64,000 nt of DNA from Lonicera japonica (taxonomy: Eukaryota > Streptophyta > Magnoliopsida > Dipsacales > Caprifoliaceae). The translations under genes and the position numbers were made by a program. Location of the stretch: positions 46,871,715 through 46,935,714 of the forward strand of contig CM038467.1 of the NCBI GenBank assembly GCA_021464415.1. The letters run 5' to 3'. This document shows, piece by piece, positions 1-12,669 of this stretch (positions are counted from its first letter, which is position 1; each line of letters begins with the position of its first letter). A model generated the notes under the pieces. The model was given only the letters and a program-made list of their open reading frames with translations, did not search any database and was not told where the DNA came from.

Positions 1-460
1 TTCCTTCCTAACTTGAGGCGCACAAAAATAAAAACTTGTCAAAATAGACTCGAAAAGATTTAAATTTCCATGTATCATCAAAAGAACAATAATATGTGTG
101 TCAAATGTAAAACATGACAGGTGATCACATTGGCATTCTTTACTCTGCTACAAGCACTCGAAATACATTTACGTTACAGTAAGATAATAAATGGAATATA
201 AGAAGCGGACCTTCTTCTTATGTTCTCAATGCACAAATAAGGCACCATTACGTTTGCCTAAATAGTAAATAGTCCAAACTCCAAACTTTTCACTATTTGA
301 TAGATCCAATAATATAAAATATCCCGGTACAGGCTAAAGAATCAAAAAATTAATATAAACAAATGCAAATGTTTATTTCCTTACTTTGCGGTCTAGAATG
401 CTAGAAGCAACTTCTTCGTAAATCAAGAAACTCAAATTAGCATTCTGAGAATCACTTGAG

Positions 461-653
461 GACCTATGTTTAGTGCTCCCTCCTTTGACCTATGTTTAGT
501 GCTCCCTCCTTCCCAAATAAAAATATACGATTCTGTTTTTAGATGTTCCAAGTTATAGGGTCAACTTTCCTTAACCATTGATTATGTTGAACATAGTATA
601 TCCTTAAAACCATGCAAGAGTCAACAAGACTTAATTTGGGTCAGAGGGTACTA
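461..653. mobile_element. Stowaway-like MITE with a duplicated left end
   Basis: The left end has CTCCCTCCTTCCC (about 498) and the right end GGTCAGAGGGTACTA, an imperfect inverted match typical of Tc1/mariner-derived Stowaway MITEs. A 25-bp segment that includes the left terminus is tandemly repeated (461-485 and 487-511). It lies in the intron that runs off the left edge of the DUF1995 gene. Confidence 0.55.
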
Positions 654-947
654 ATTTATTGTAGAGATCAATAAGCATATACGATTCCTTTTTTTTGAGT
701 TAGAAAGCATGAAATGTTTGCAAAAGTCAATGTCCAATGCATAGTGCAAGTAAATTACATGAAGTGAATACCAAAATATTGCTATCTATCTCTTGCTATA
801 GGAGAAAAAAATATTCCTAGAAACTATTTTGTGTCTCTTCCTTTCATTTTATTTATTTCCACTAAAAATACTATTTATGTATAGTGTAAAACTATCTTTA
901 CGAAAAAGCATACTTCTAACAAAAGAATAATAAGGTCAAGTACGTAC

Positions 948-3900
948 AGGATCGTCCGAGAGACTTGATGCAATTCGCTCCACATATTCCAACATCTGAT
1001 AATCAGGAATAACCATAACTATAATCTCATCTTCACTCTCCACAGGCTTTCTGTCACTTAGGCTGAGTAAAAAGTCATAGCAAAGTCGGTCAGTGTAAAT
1101 ATCTACCCTCATAGAATACTAAAATCATCGCACATAATGTTCGATATTTTCAGTTGAAACTCCTATTGTTATAGAAAGTAACACATATCCTTCGAATCAT
1201 ATGAATTTATTTACCTGGCAAATCCGAAAGTAGCATCTTTCCATTTATATTTCAAAAGTGCAGCAGCACCAGCATCAGGATATATGGCTTTAACTCTCTA
1301 ACATTGAAATTCAAATGTATTATTAGCTGACAAAATATTACAATGGTTATATTGATAGTTTGCTACTGTCCAAATATCACGTTAATATTTGCTAATAAAC
1401 CTTTTGTCTCTTAGAATCCCTCTTTAACCTCTTTACACTCAAACAGGAAAATGTTTGAAAAAATGAAGGGCTTTTTTGACTTTTCCCCCAATTCTATATC
1501 CAAAATTAGACTTACCCTCCTTTTTCATAATCGTTAGACTTTCCCCTGCCCGCAGGGTAAATATCAAAGAAATAATTAAAAATGGGGGCTTAAGTCAAAG
1601 GATTGCATTAAAGAAATTAGACATCTTTGAGACATCCCCCGCATGCAGGAGCAAAGTCTAACAATTATAGAAACTGAGATGTCTAATTTCGCATTAAGAT
1701 CAGAGGCAAAGTCAAACAGTTTGCTTGCTAACCTCACATCCAGTTTCCGCTACAAGAGTATCCACAAAAACCCTCGACAGTTCCCAGAGTTCAGCTTGGG
1801 CACCTTCATCATCGAGAAACTGCAACTGTGGGATCAAAAGCTCAACCTGTAGAAAAGAATATTAAAATCTTCATACTAAAATAAGAAGACAAAGAATTAC
1901 TGACAAGATAGGCAAAATCCCAAAAGCTTTCATGAGCCATTGGATCTTACTACCAGATCAACATGCCTCCTCGTGAACAAAAAGTTCATACGGAGGTTTT
2001 TATCTTTTTCCTTTTTGGTATAACAGAGAAATCTATTAGCAGGGACTAAAAAGAGACACTCCCAATCTATACCAAAAATCAGGCCAGATCATTGTATGGA
2101 AGCAAAATCTAATGGACTATTCTGACATTCCCCGAAATATATGCGAAATTAGACTTACCCCTGTTGCCATAATTAGTAGCCTTTGTCCTTGCACATGTGA
2201 GAGTCTCAAAGATTTTCATAGATACCGGGGGGGGGGGGGGATTAGGAAAAAAATGAGACATTGCCCGCCCACTTTTACGTAATTCTATGAGATTCCCCAC
2301 ATGCAGGGGGCAAAGTTTAATGATTATGAAAACAGTAGGGAAGTCTAATTTTGCATTAAGAATAGGGGTCAAAGTCAGAAAAGCCCTAATCTAATCATGC
2401 ATGCATGAGTTCCAAAAATGAATTGCAATATGAAATAGGAATTTAAACTCAAGAAGAGCTTGCACACGTGCCCAGGAGAATCAATTTAATTTATGTTCAT
2501 ATAATATATTGCAAACAACAAACTCCAATATCTATAAGTTAGCCACCAAATAAGCATTCAAGAAAGTGTAAAGACTCGACATACAATGGCTCTCATTCCT
2601 CCTGAAGACACAAAAGTTGCAGCTGCTTCACTTGACTGCCTGACGGCACCCTCCAAATCAGAAGGCAAGCAACTGAAAACACCAATTGCAGCAGAAGTCA
2701 ATTCCCATTTTCTCAATTGCATTAACATAATTAAAGATATACAGGCCAACAAATGAAAGGGGCACTAGACAAACTAATATCTAGCTACTTGCTAAACTTC
2801 TTGCTTTCAGCAGATTGATATAGCTTATAGGAATGGACAGAAGTAGCAATTATTTTGCAATACCATTTTCTCCGGTCCCATGTATTTTAGGAAAACTCTA
2901 GTCAAGGATTGGAGAAAAATTTTGATTAGGAAATGGTAATAGTGGGTTACACAAATGGGGTAACCCTCCGCTATCAACTACTGTCACTATGATGGATTTG
3001 AAACTTCCCCTCACGAGGTTACAGCCTGCATCTCCACCCATTCTCGAGCCCTCTCCTCAGAATACTTGTTTTTGCTTTGGATCTGGTAGAGCTCTTGTCT
3101 AATACTCCATTTTTAGTGACGCAGTGAAACTCACCGCAGCCTCAGTTTCGAACCTGCAACCCCTACGAGAGGAGTGCACTTACTATTGAGCTAGAATGAT
3201 CCCTTGATTATGGTATTCTGTAGATTTTTGCTGCTTTTGATATCTTTAATTTGGTTTTCCATATTTGGATTCTAAACTTCATATAAAAATATAAGCTTTG
3301 GCTCTCAATTTGAGTAAGCCCAAGTAGTACCTTTGAGGGTTTTGTTCTTCCCTCGCAACCCCTTGTTTTGGGGAATTCCCTTAGTGAATAGTCTAAAGGC
3401 CTTACGTATATATTTGTTGTGAGTGCGCTGCCAATGTATTCGGCGGCATATTTTTTGATTGTTGTGTCATTTTTCCGGCATTTTCTCTTCTTCTATTTCT
3501 ATATTTCGGATTATATCATGCCCTTACTTTTTCTATGGTAATGTCACTCATATTTCAGATTATATCTTGTGTAATTTATATGACAATTATTAAACATTCA
3601 ATATCATGGAAAAGTAAGAAGCAATATGCAGTTTCTAGATCTTCAGCCTAGCTGGATATTGAGCTGTGGGTCAGGGTACTTGTGAGTTCCTTTGGGTTTG
3701 ACCGAGACTTTATAAGAAGTGGGATTTAGTGAGAAGCAATTTTCTGGTTATTTTCTGCTAATAAGTCTGCTTGCGAACTCAGTTCTTCCATAGAGGAATA
3801 TACATGTAGAGGTGGATATATATTTCATTAAGGAGAAAATTTGCCCAAGAATTGTGTAAGTCCTACTTTATTCCTCCCACCAAAATCAGTTGGTCCGGTC

Positions 3901-6030
3901 CCTGCTTCGTACCCCTCTGTCTTAAACTCACAGTCCCACTTTGAGTTCGATATTTTGTAAGAAAACACGAATTTCAATCTAATCAATGATCAAGGATACA
4001 ACTTACTTTCTACTATGAGATTTGGTACGTTGTTTATATCCTAAAAAGGAAACTGAGACTACCCTTTTGAGACATGCTGTAAAAGAACCCTTGATTGTGG
4101 ACTAGCGTTGAGTTTTGCTGCTTTATGGAATCATTGATTTGGTTTCCGTATTTGTATTAAAAAACTTCCTATCTAGCTATCTGTATAATAAAGGATAATG
4201 GTCTTTACCAACCTTGCACAAATGAAGTACCACACTAGCTGATACTGAAGAAATAGAAAAGGGTTGGTTTACTGATACTGTAGACGACTATAAACTCCCT
4301 TCTTCTGAAATTAAGTCATTATTTAACTTTCACGCTATTCAAGAAAACACCAATTTCAACGTAACACATGGTAAAGAACAAAACTTATGAAACTATTGTG
4401 TGATTGAGTATAAATTGATTTTGAAAATTGACTCCTAATCATTATTTTCAATAGGTGGGAAAAAAAAAGGAATAGCTAAGTTGATTAGTTTGACAATTCA
4501 CATGCTCGCAAACGAAATCAAATGATTCACCATGAATGGGAGATTTCAGCACCACATAATATCTCTAAATTTTCCATATCTGCAGTTTCCCCTGTACCTA
4601 GCTAAAGCAAGCAATACCCACAAAAAATGCACATGCATGCATAGATAAACGTTTATGAAATTATCCCTTCTTAAATTAATAGTTCCGCTTAAAATCAAAA
4701 CGTATTATCAACTTTGACTCTTTGAGTGCAACTTCTTTTATGTTGTGGGATTTGGTACCTCGATTATTTTTAAAAGGAAAATAAGCCTATTAGTTTGAGG
4801 CAATAGCAAGCCTATTAATTTGAGACAGAGGGGTTACTTCTCTGCTCAAATTGAGGGTCACAGTTTCATTTTGGAATAGTCTCAAATTAGGAGTCATATT
4901 TGACATTTTCTTTCTTGAGGTTAATCAATATACCATATTTCAATGTGATTTAGATAATGTTGCATTAGTTCATTGGTTGGTGCATGACATCCACACTCTT
5001 ATCATTTCACTCGCTAATCAATGCAATGATTCTACGTCATCATTTGAGTCACTTTTTTGAGTTCCAATCCTCTCTAGAGTTATTAAAACCAGAACCAATA
5101 TTGCACGTGCAATATGATATATAATAATTCTTCGCATAGATTTTAAAAGAAAATAAGTATACCAAATAGTACTTGCTTAAGCAGTAATAAAATCTTTTCA
5201 TCATAATAAGGGCAATTCCGTAATTTCACATACCTACCAAACGATATGCTCACGCTTAATAGCTAGTAAAGTTTTATTTTTCACAAGGCTACCCGTATCA
5301 TCAAAGCAATTATTAATTTGCTAGAGGCCTAGAGCATAGTACTAATTCAAGAAGTTATACTATATGCTTTTAAAGTTAAACATTACTCTAGCAATAAATA
5401 TACCTACTTTCCTAATAGTACCACCCTTTCACAATTTACAAGGAAATAACAGATACTAATAAGTTTTATTTTTCACAAGACTACTTATATTGTCAAAGCG
5501 ATTATCTAACTCTTCGTTAGAGCATAGCACTGCTTTGAATAGTATTGCTTTGAAAAGTTGTACTATATGCTTTTAAATTTATACATTACTCTAACCATAA
5601 ATATAACTACTTCCGCAATACTATTTACCAACCATTCACAATTTACAAAGAAATACTAATGTTATCCTAAAAGCAATCATAAATCAAAGTAAGTGGGACT
5701 CTTGATTTAACAGACAAAAATCAAATTTACATTAATTAATTTTCACCTGTCATCCTCTTCTTCTTTTTCTTGTTCATCATCAAATTCTTCATCTTCTTCT
5801 TCTTCTTGCTCTACTAGTATCGAAGAAGATGAATCTTGGGGAGCTGCTTCTTCACCTTCAAATCTCTCAAATTTGGCACATATTTTCAACGAGCTTACAT
5901 TATTATTATTATTGGATAGAGGTCTGTGAAGTGAGATTGCTCTGTAATTGCTATACCCACAAGAGTTGGAGGAGGGTATTTTGGTAATTGAGGCAGAAGA
6001 GCAACAGAGGTTGGATAATGAGGAAGCCAT
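948..6030 (-). CDS. DUF1995 (LPA3-like) plastid protein, 5' five exons, partial
   Basis: Nuclear gene read right to left; exons 6030-5747, 2672-2585, 1846-1733, 1297-1215 and 1062-948. All junctions are GT/AG and phases join without a stop (684 nt, 228 codons). Residues 1-50 are rich in Ser, Asn and hydroxyl residues with few acids, like a chloroplast transit peptide; residues 60-94 form a very acidic linker. Then follow the DUF1995 hallmarks: LPSDLEGAVRQSSEAA, VELLIPQLQFLDDEGAQ, YPDAGAAALLKYKWKDATFG and IIVMVIPDYQMLEYVE. DUF1995 proteins are plastid proteins of uncertain biochemistry; the relative LPA3 assists photosystem II assembly. The start is the first ATG before the transit peptide. 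The last roughly 100 residues of the family are absent: no matching exon lies in 1-947, so the 3' end is outside the window. Family assignment is confident; the exact function is not known. Confidence 0.88.
1467..1722. mobile_element. MITE copy A, in the intron between DUF1995 exons 3 and 4
   Basis: The ends form imperfect inverted repeats: the left end reads GGGCTTTTTTGACTTT then AAAATTAGACTTACCC, and the reverse complement of the right end reads TTTGACTTTGCC then GAAATTAGACATC. A second copy lies at about 2112-2387. The right end stops roughly ten bases before the splice donor of exon 3 (1732). Short ORFs here are non-coding. Confidence 0.6.
2112..2387. mobile_element. MITE copy B, in the intron between DUF1995 exons 2 and 3
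   Basis: Same family as copy A, with inverted ends around AAATTAGACTTACCCC and its complement, and a right end in AAGTCAGAAAAGCCCT. It contains a run of 14 G at 2227-2240. The internal sequence has diverged from copy A, so the two copies are old or independent insertions. Confidence 0.6.
3118..3206 (-). repeat. tRNA-derived SINE in DUF1995 intron 1
   Basis: On the minus strand there is a tRNA-like head with an A box (TAGCTCAATAGTAAG) and a canonical B box (GGTTCGAAAC) at normal spacing. It does not fold into a complete tRNA, so it is called a SINE rather than a tRNA gene. Its 3' body could not be delimited. Confidence 0.55.
5267..5660. repeat. Diverged tandem duplication, two units of about 195 bp
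   Basis: Both units begin with AGTTTTATTTTTCACAAG (about 5268 and 5463) and continue through CTATATGCTTTTAAA, ACATTACTCTA and CACAATTTACAA in the same order. Many substitutions separate them. This is simple duplicated intron sequence. Confidence 0.7.
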
Positions 6031-6177
6031 GAATATAAAGTAAGTAAATAAAGATTTTCTTTAGCAGAGAGAAGACATGAAGAATATGGAGGTTGTGGAT
6101 AAAGTTTTTGTTGGTGTATTCAGTGGACCAATTAAAGCTCGACACGTCACAAACAAGGGAAAGATGAAAGGGTAAAG
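6031..6177 (-). promoter_or_regulatory. Proximal promoter and 5'UTR of the DUF1995 gene
   Basis: The 150 bases upstream of the ATG contain a TGACGTGT-type ACGT core (read on the minus strand near 6132-6150), a motif common in light- or stress-responsive promoters of plastid-protein genes. A large MITE begins immediately further upstream, so the original promoter is either short or has been split by the insertion. The function of the ACGT element is inferred. Confidence 0.4.
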
Positions 6178-6734
6178 CAAGGGTGTTCGGAGTCCCAAAA
6201 AACCCAAAACTGATTTTATGATCAGTTGGATTCTTCAATTTGGTTGGGTTTTGATTTTTATATTTTTTAAAAAATTAAATTTAAATTAAATTTTTTGGTT
6301 CGATTTTAAGTGAATTTATTTGGGTTTTTTTCGTATTTTCTTTTTTTTTAAATAAATTATAAGAAAATATTTATTTTAGTTAGAAAAATAATAACTATAT
6401 ACTTGTCACTATTTATTTTGGTCCTGAAAATATTAACTCTTACATTTATAATACATACTTCAATATTTATGATAGTTTAAATAATTATATTTTCATTAGA
6501 GCTTATAAATTTTATAAATATAAAATTTTAAATAGTAAAATATTATTATTTTCGAGTCATATATGCAATGATTCGGTTTGGTTTGGTTTTACACCGACAC
6601 TCCCAAACCCGAACCAAATTTATTCGAGTTCAGTTCGATTTCTGTATTTGGGTTTGGAGTTTTTTGAGTTATGTTTTTAATGAACCAATACAATTCAAGC
6701 GTATAGTTTTCGAATTTGCCACACCATCCCTAAA
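6178..6734. mobile_element. hAT-type MITE upstream of the DUF1995 gene
   Basis: Sub-terminal motifs rich in GGTTTGGTTTT and AAACCCGAACC face each other across an AT-rich core. The left end is AAGGGTGTTCGGAGTCCC and the right end CCACACCATCCCT. A related element occurs at 12937-13343. No clean target duplication was found, so the ends are approximate. Confidence 0.45.
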
Positions 6735-9700
6735 ACCAATTATCATTATTATCCAAACAATGCAAAGCTTTAAATATATGTGGTGCAACTTCTAAAATGA
6801 TTATCATGCTTTGGTAAAGAGATAATTGCTTTAACCCAAATGAAAAAGGGTAAAATATTGTGGATAACCATATTGGTAAAACAAATATCACTTGGTCAAA
6901 ACAAGGTATTAGTATGAGAAATTGAACAATATGCTTTTATTGTGATACATTGTTCTTGCAATAATCATATTTATTTTGGCAATAATATCAGTATTATTTG
7001 GGGAGAGGAATGACAGGTGCACCAACTTAAGAGTTTGATATTGTAACCTAAGTTTCGTGATAGGAGATTAGTTTTATATTTAATGTAGTGTTGGCAAAAG
7101 AGAGAGAGTGAGTGAGTTAGTTTACACAATAATTAATTCAGTCTTTATAAAAAAATGTTCAACTAGCTGAAAAAATGTTAAATACTTGAAAATATGTTAT
7201 GACCCGACACAAATTGACCACACTTTGTGCTGCAATCTAAACAAAAGACAGCGATAAATGATGAGATTAGTTGAAATTTACTTTTTAGATGCTTTATGGA
7301 TTTTTATTTTATTTTAAATGATAGAGATTATAGTAATTTAAGTTGGTACATAAATTTGAGACTGGATTAAGTTGTTTGCGTAAGTGGTGAAGTGACTAAC
7401 ACACCCTAACTTTGGGCACAATTCAAACATGTGCACTAGCGTTTGTGTTCTTATTCCTCCTTCACCACCCCACCCCCAGCGCTCTGGTGGAACAAAAAAG
7501 AAAGAGTTATTTTTTGGAACTAAAGTTCTCAGTCGAAATTTCAATAAGCTAGCCGGTGCGTTTAATAGTAAATAAAGGGAATAAAATATGACAATATGAA
7601 TTAACTATAATCAATTAAGGGAAACACCCCAATGATGTGTAACTAGAACTACTCAATTGTAAATTGATTAAGTTTATGGTTGAAAAGAAAATTCAATTGA
7701 ATTAACAAAGACCCTAATTTTTGGAAGCCGAGTACCCAAATTAATTTATGCGTATTCCACTGTCCGATTATTGAGGGTGGAAATTTAAACCATCTTTTTT
7801 CCTTTAAGCTCATGCTATAAAACTAGAATGTAAACTTAAATCGAATTCATTTAACTTAAAATAAATTAAAAAAAAATTGGAATAAACAAAATTTTAATTT
7901 CCAAACATTATTTATAAAAATTCAATTACAATAACAAATACATTTGTCTTTACAAAACTTTTAGTCAAATTACGTAAATTGTTGTTATTTCCCAAGTACA
8001 AAATTAAACGACAATAAAATAAATAAAACAAACTTTTAGAGAAAGTCTTGACACGATCATGAAGCACAATAATTCCTTGGAAAGCTCTTGCCAACACTAA
8101 AAAAGAAAACATAAACAATAAGCATGGAAATAATTTGGGTAATATATAAATACTGGTTTTAGTTGATTATTTGTCACCCAAATGTATATGATACACAAAC
8201 AATATATATATATATATATATGTGTGTATATTATCATTCAATTGATCGACTTTCACAATGTAGTAGTTCCACAAGTTCTGTAAGATAAAAAGGTAAGTTC
8301 TTATACAAGCGATGGCAAGTAGTTTATTGCATGCCCATACGTATACTTCTGAAAACAAATAATCAATTAAAATATCTCCAACGCAAATATAAATTTAGGA
8401 CTCTTTAACCGAACAAATGTAAACATATTTATATCTATACTTCTTATACGGGTAAGAATGGCAATAAAATACAATCTAGTGAGTTTTCCAACCTAGTGGA
8501 GTGGGTTTAATACATATCCTTTTTAGCACGGGCCGAGTTTGAGTTCCAAGAAAAAAAAAACAGATTGAGTTCAGGGCAGACAGATTTTTCAGCAAATTTC
8601 GTGGATCAAATTTATTAAAAGGAGCGTTGATTGTGACACCTCTTATTCTCATATTAATAAAATTATTTAGCATGCAACGTGGCAGGCAAGAATTTTGAAA
8701 AAAAGGAAGTCAACTTTGAGTGCATGCAACGTGGCTTTCGATTGTACTTTCAATTGAAGTAATTGGTCCCACTAACTTATACATGAAGTATATTTTTAAA
8801 GAGTTGTTATTAATCCACGCCAAATAATTTTATAACTCTCCTCATAAATTAAATTATTTTTTCTTTATTGACAAACCTCTTATTTCATTTACTCCAATTA
8901 TTAATGTTTAACAACCTTAATTAATCCTAATTAATACACTCAACATTAACATTAAATAACAACACCCACCACTCCAACTCGTAAACCAACAAAAAAAACA
9001 CGTGCTCAAAAATCCGACCACTCCAAGCATACGTAGATTCACGTTCCCACTCGATTCCATCTTTATTTTTCCTCTAAAAATCCAAAATCCAAGCAAGAAA
9101 GCGAAGTCTTTTGTTGGAGATGTCATGAATAAAGCGTAGAAATTATAATGGGAGTGTAAAGAGAGATTGAGAGGGACAAAGTTGATGAGAAAGTTCAAGA
9201 GCAAGTTAAAGAAAATACTCATCCAAAAGAGATAGGATACTTATCATTTCATTCACAAATCATTTGATACAAACAAATTCAAAAAAAAAATAAGAAAACA
9301 TAGCACGATGTGGTGTTCCAAAATGTACTCGATTGTTAAGGGCCGAGCATTTATGATGGATACACTCAGTTTTGAACTGATTAACCAAGAATGTTCACTC
9401 ATTCCTTAGGAGCCGAAGGTATCCTATATTATTTGGTTACTAGAAACCGAAGTAGTCCTCTGTTAATTGTGCTTTAACAACCAAATAGAACAATTTTAAA
9501 CTCAAACATATAGAATCTTAGCAACCTATAAGTAGTAATTAAAGATAATTGAATCTCAAGTCGCATGGCGAACAATAAGCAATAATTTAAATGAATCAAC
9601 TGTTACACCAATGCATACGGATAAGGACTTAATGGAATCAAGAATTACAATTATATATGTTTTATGACATCAAATCCATGTTTTTATCAAGAAACTTGCG

Positions 9701-11017
9701 TGGCCATAACTTAAACAGGCAAACTCACCTGCACTGCTTTAATAAGAGGCTTATCACCTTGAATATTGACAGAAATATCAAATTTATTTAGCTCATTTGA
9801 CAAACCAATCTTTAGAACCAACATCTCTTTAAAGATCCTATTAACAATATAATCTGATTCTTTCTTACGTACTTATTGTATGTATAGAATAGTGTGCTTA
9901 ATTGTTTGTTCAAGCAAAATGCAAAGAAACATGCTTCCAAATAAGAAAGTTTGCTCTATGAAACTAGTTTAGATACTTGTTTATATATTTTACATAAACC
10001 CGAGTGGCACTAAGTAATTTGATATTTGTAGGATTTATTATTACTCAACTCCTCCAAATGGAATGATTGTTCATATTTAGAAAATTCTAACTTCATTGCA
10101 ATTAAAGCTGAGATTACTCTCAAGCCCGAATGTGATTTCCAATATATGGAGCATGTCGTCAAGGAAGAGCATGTGAACGTATAGCCTATTAGTCAAAAAT
10201 TATATTTTAACCTCAACATCAATTATGAACCTATGATTGAAGAAGTTGAAATCAATAAGGAAAGGCATTTAATCCTATTGTGGCTCCTAACATCTTTAGC
10301 TTACCCTTTTAATAAAACACCTTAATACGGATCCTAGTAATGATGAATTTAGTAAAGCATGAGCTGTTAACGTGACTACATTTTTACAATATATAAAGTA
10401 AGTACACATTACTTTAGTTGAATGTATTAGTTATCGTTGTAGAAATTTTAAATACCTAATAGTGTGATAATGATTATTTTGTAGGTTTTTTCCTTCTAAG
10501 TATGCTTTAGTGACCAAAGGTGTAAAAACAGGAAGTCAAGGTTATATTTGGCGTGTGAAAGAAACGGCGTATATAATGATCACCACCCTCAAGGAAAAAA
10601 GCTAAGAGGAAGAGAGACAGTGCCACAAGAAAGTGTAATTGCCCGTTCTCGATACATGGTATGAATGTTGGTGTGAATCAATCGAAGGTAAAAGTGAGAT
10701 GCGTAGTTCATAATCACGACTTATCAATAATTTAGTTGGGTATTCCTTTGTGGGAAGATTAAGAAAATAATAAAAGAAATTCACTGTGGAATTATGTATA
10801 ATTATGTACAGTGTTTTACACATAAAATATGCATATTTTTTTATCCAACAGTTCCTATACTGATTAATGTGTTAGACTTTTAAAGGAATTAATGATACAA
10901 ACACGTAGAATTATGTAATTTATGTGATATTCAATATTTGTTTACGTAGTTTCATAGTCATAATAGGTCTTATTGTATAGATCTCAGTAAGTTGATTTCA
11001 AATATATAATTTTTACT
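6735..11017. other. Intergenic AT-rich region, no gene recognised
   Basis: About 4.3 kb with only short ORFs of no recognisable family. It contains a (TA)n run at 8201-8221 and possible low-copy debris. The stretch at 9726-9866 looks exon-like on the minus strand and is listed separately. Confidence 0.6.
9726..9866 (-). pseudogene. Unassigned exon-like fragment
   Basis: On the minus strand an open stretch of about 45 codons ends in CAG followed by GTGAGT, a strong splice-donor context. The peptide includes KEMLVLKIGLSNELNKF and NIQGDKPLIKAVQ, with protein-like composition. I do not recognise the family, and no adjoining exon was found. It may be an isolated relic or a chance ORF. Confidence 0.25.
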
Positions 11018-11027
11018 AAATTACAAT

Positions 11028-11373
11028 GGTGATTTAGATTTTGGGTGCCACTTGTTCTTGCATATGAGACATTGGATGCCAAAGTTTTGCATAATAGGTG
11101 TTTGGGTGCCATTTTGGACGAAATCCATTAGTCAACGTGATCAACCGTTAGCTCCGTTAATTTTTTACCCAATTTACCCATTTTACCCCTAGAAAAAGAC
11201 AAAACATATTTATATGCTTAGGGGTAAAATGGTTAAAAATTGACGGAACTCACAGTTGACCACGTTGACTAACGGATTCTGTCCAAAATGGCACCCAAAC
11301 ACCTATTATGCAAAACTTTGGCATCCAACGTTTAATATGCAAAAACAAATGGCACCCAAAGTCTAAATCACCC
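11028..11373. mobile_element. Mutator-like foldback MITE with long terminal inverted repeats
   Basis: Two arms of about 145 bp are inverted and close to identical: the left begins GGTGATTTAGATTTTGGGTG and the right ends with the complement. They flank a loop of about 55 bp. The element is bounded by a perfect 10-bp direct repeat, AAATTACAAT (11018-11027 and 11374-11383), in the size range of Mutator-family target duplications. There is no coding capacity. A transcript would form a long hairpin. Confidence 0.85.
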
Positions 11374-11417
11374 AAATTACAATTTTTGGTTTTAAAGTTA
11401 CAGTTTTTGGTTTTAAA

Positions 11418-12669
11418 TAGACCTGGCAAAAGAAGACCCGACACGATAACCCGATACGAATCGACCTGCTCTTATAAGTTAATGGGTGGACCCTTAATGA
11501 ATGCGGGTCATTAACGGGTCAACCCGATTAACACGAATTGATAACGAGTCGGGTCAACCCGAACCCGCTAAATTCGTTAGAGACCCGTTTAACCCGTTAA
11601 CTATTAAAATAATAATTTTTTTATTATTTAATATTCAAATGTTACATGATGGCTAACTAAAAAAAATGTTAACATGATGGCAGGTGAATGATTATTATGT
11701 AATATTCAAATAGAAGGGGGGTATATATGTCTTTTATAATCTACCAAACTTAGATAAGCATATTTTTCTTTGCTCTAGAATCTAGATAACCACAAATAAT
11801 TACGAAGTTAACATGATGGCTGGTGAGTGGTGAGTGGTGATTGGTGAATGGTTATTATGTAATATTCAAATAGAAGAATGGTATATATGTCTTTTGTGAT
11901 CCAACTAACCTAAGTATATAAGCATATTTTTCTTTGCTCTAGATAACCACAAACAATTACGCCTCCACAGCACATAATTTCTTTCCTCTCTCTCTCTTTC
12001 TCTCTCTCTAAGTTTAGTGTGTTTTTGTCCAAAAAATATCTACAGCCATGATCCATTTTCAACTACACACCATCATCCATTAACTTTAGATCTCCGATCA
12101 CCGTTGCCGCTTCGAATATTTGAAGCGTATGTAATTTATTTCCTTTTTTTTTTTTTTTCATTTGATTGTTATATTAATTTATTTTAAGGTTTTTTAGAAC
12201 TTTCTTGGATAAAAAATAATTTTAATCTTTTTGTTCTTCATTTTCTTTTTTTATTCTTAGATTTGTTTTTTCAAAGTCCTCATTCATCCATTTCATTCTA
12301 AATTTTGGTCTTTTTTTTATTATTGAATATATTATTATATAAGGCTAGCTTCTAAATTTTGGTCTTAAAAGTATAAATAAGATATGATTTTTAGACACTA
12401 ATATATCATTTTTATCTTTATTTTTTTACACAAAGGAAAAGAAAAAAGAAATCCAGATTATGTTGCATGTTCGGTAAAAACACGATTGCTTAGCTTAACG
12501 ATTGAAAACGAATCGTGTTCGTGCTATTCGTTAAGATAACGGGTCGTGTACGAATGCAAAATTTCAACCCGTTAAGATTAACGAGTCGTGTACGTGTTTT
12601 CGTATTTTTAACCTACATTCGTTAAGACCCGACACAAAACCGACTCGTCACGACCCGTTGACAGGTCTA
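11418..12669. mobile_element. Non-autonomous hAT (Ac/Ds-type) transposon
   Basis: The ends TAGACCTGGCAA and TTGACAGGTCTA are inverted repeats. An exact 8-bp target duplication, GTTTTAAA, flanks the element (11410-11417 and 12670-12677). Both sub-terminal zones are dense in ACGGGTC/GACCCGT motifs in alternating orientation, as expected of transposase-binding sites. No transposase ORF remains. The interior carries a tandem duplication and a CT-rich stretch (about 11980-12010) resembling a plant 5' leader. Confidence 0.85.
11655..11964. repeat. Internal tandem duplication within the hAT element
   Basis: Two units of roughly 150 bp share TTAACATGATGG, TTATTATGTAATATTCAAAT, GGTATATATGTCTTTT and CATATTTTTCTTTGCTCTAG in the same order. 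In the second unit a short GTGAGTG motif is also repeated. Confidence 0.65.

Larger units (their letters stand above)
2673..5746 (-). other. DUF1995 intron 1 (3.07 kb)
   Basis: This intron separates the transit-peptide/acidic exon from the DUF1995 domain exons. The donor is ACAG/GTGAAA and the acceptor TTTTCAG. Apart from the SINE and the tandem duplication listed separately, it is AT-rich sequence with no recognised genes. ORFs such as 4851-5060 show no family resemblance. Confidence 0.7.

Noticed and set aside
5951..6238. 95-residue minus-strand ORF overlapping the DUF1995 start
   Set aside because: It is in a different frame over the 5'UTR and transit-peptide region, without recognisable features.
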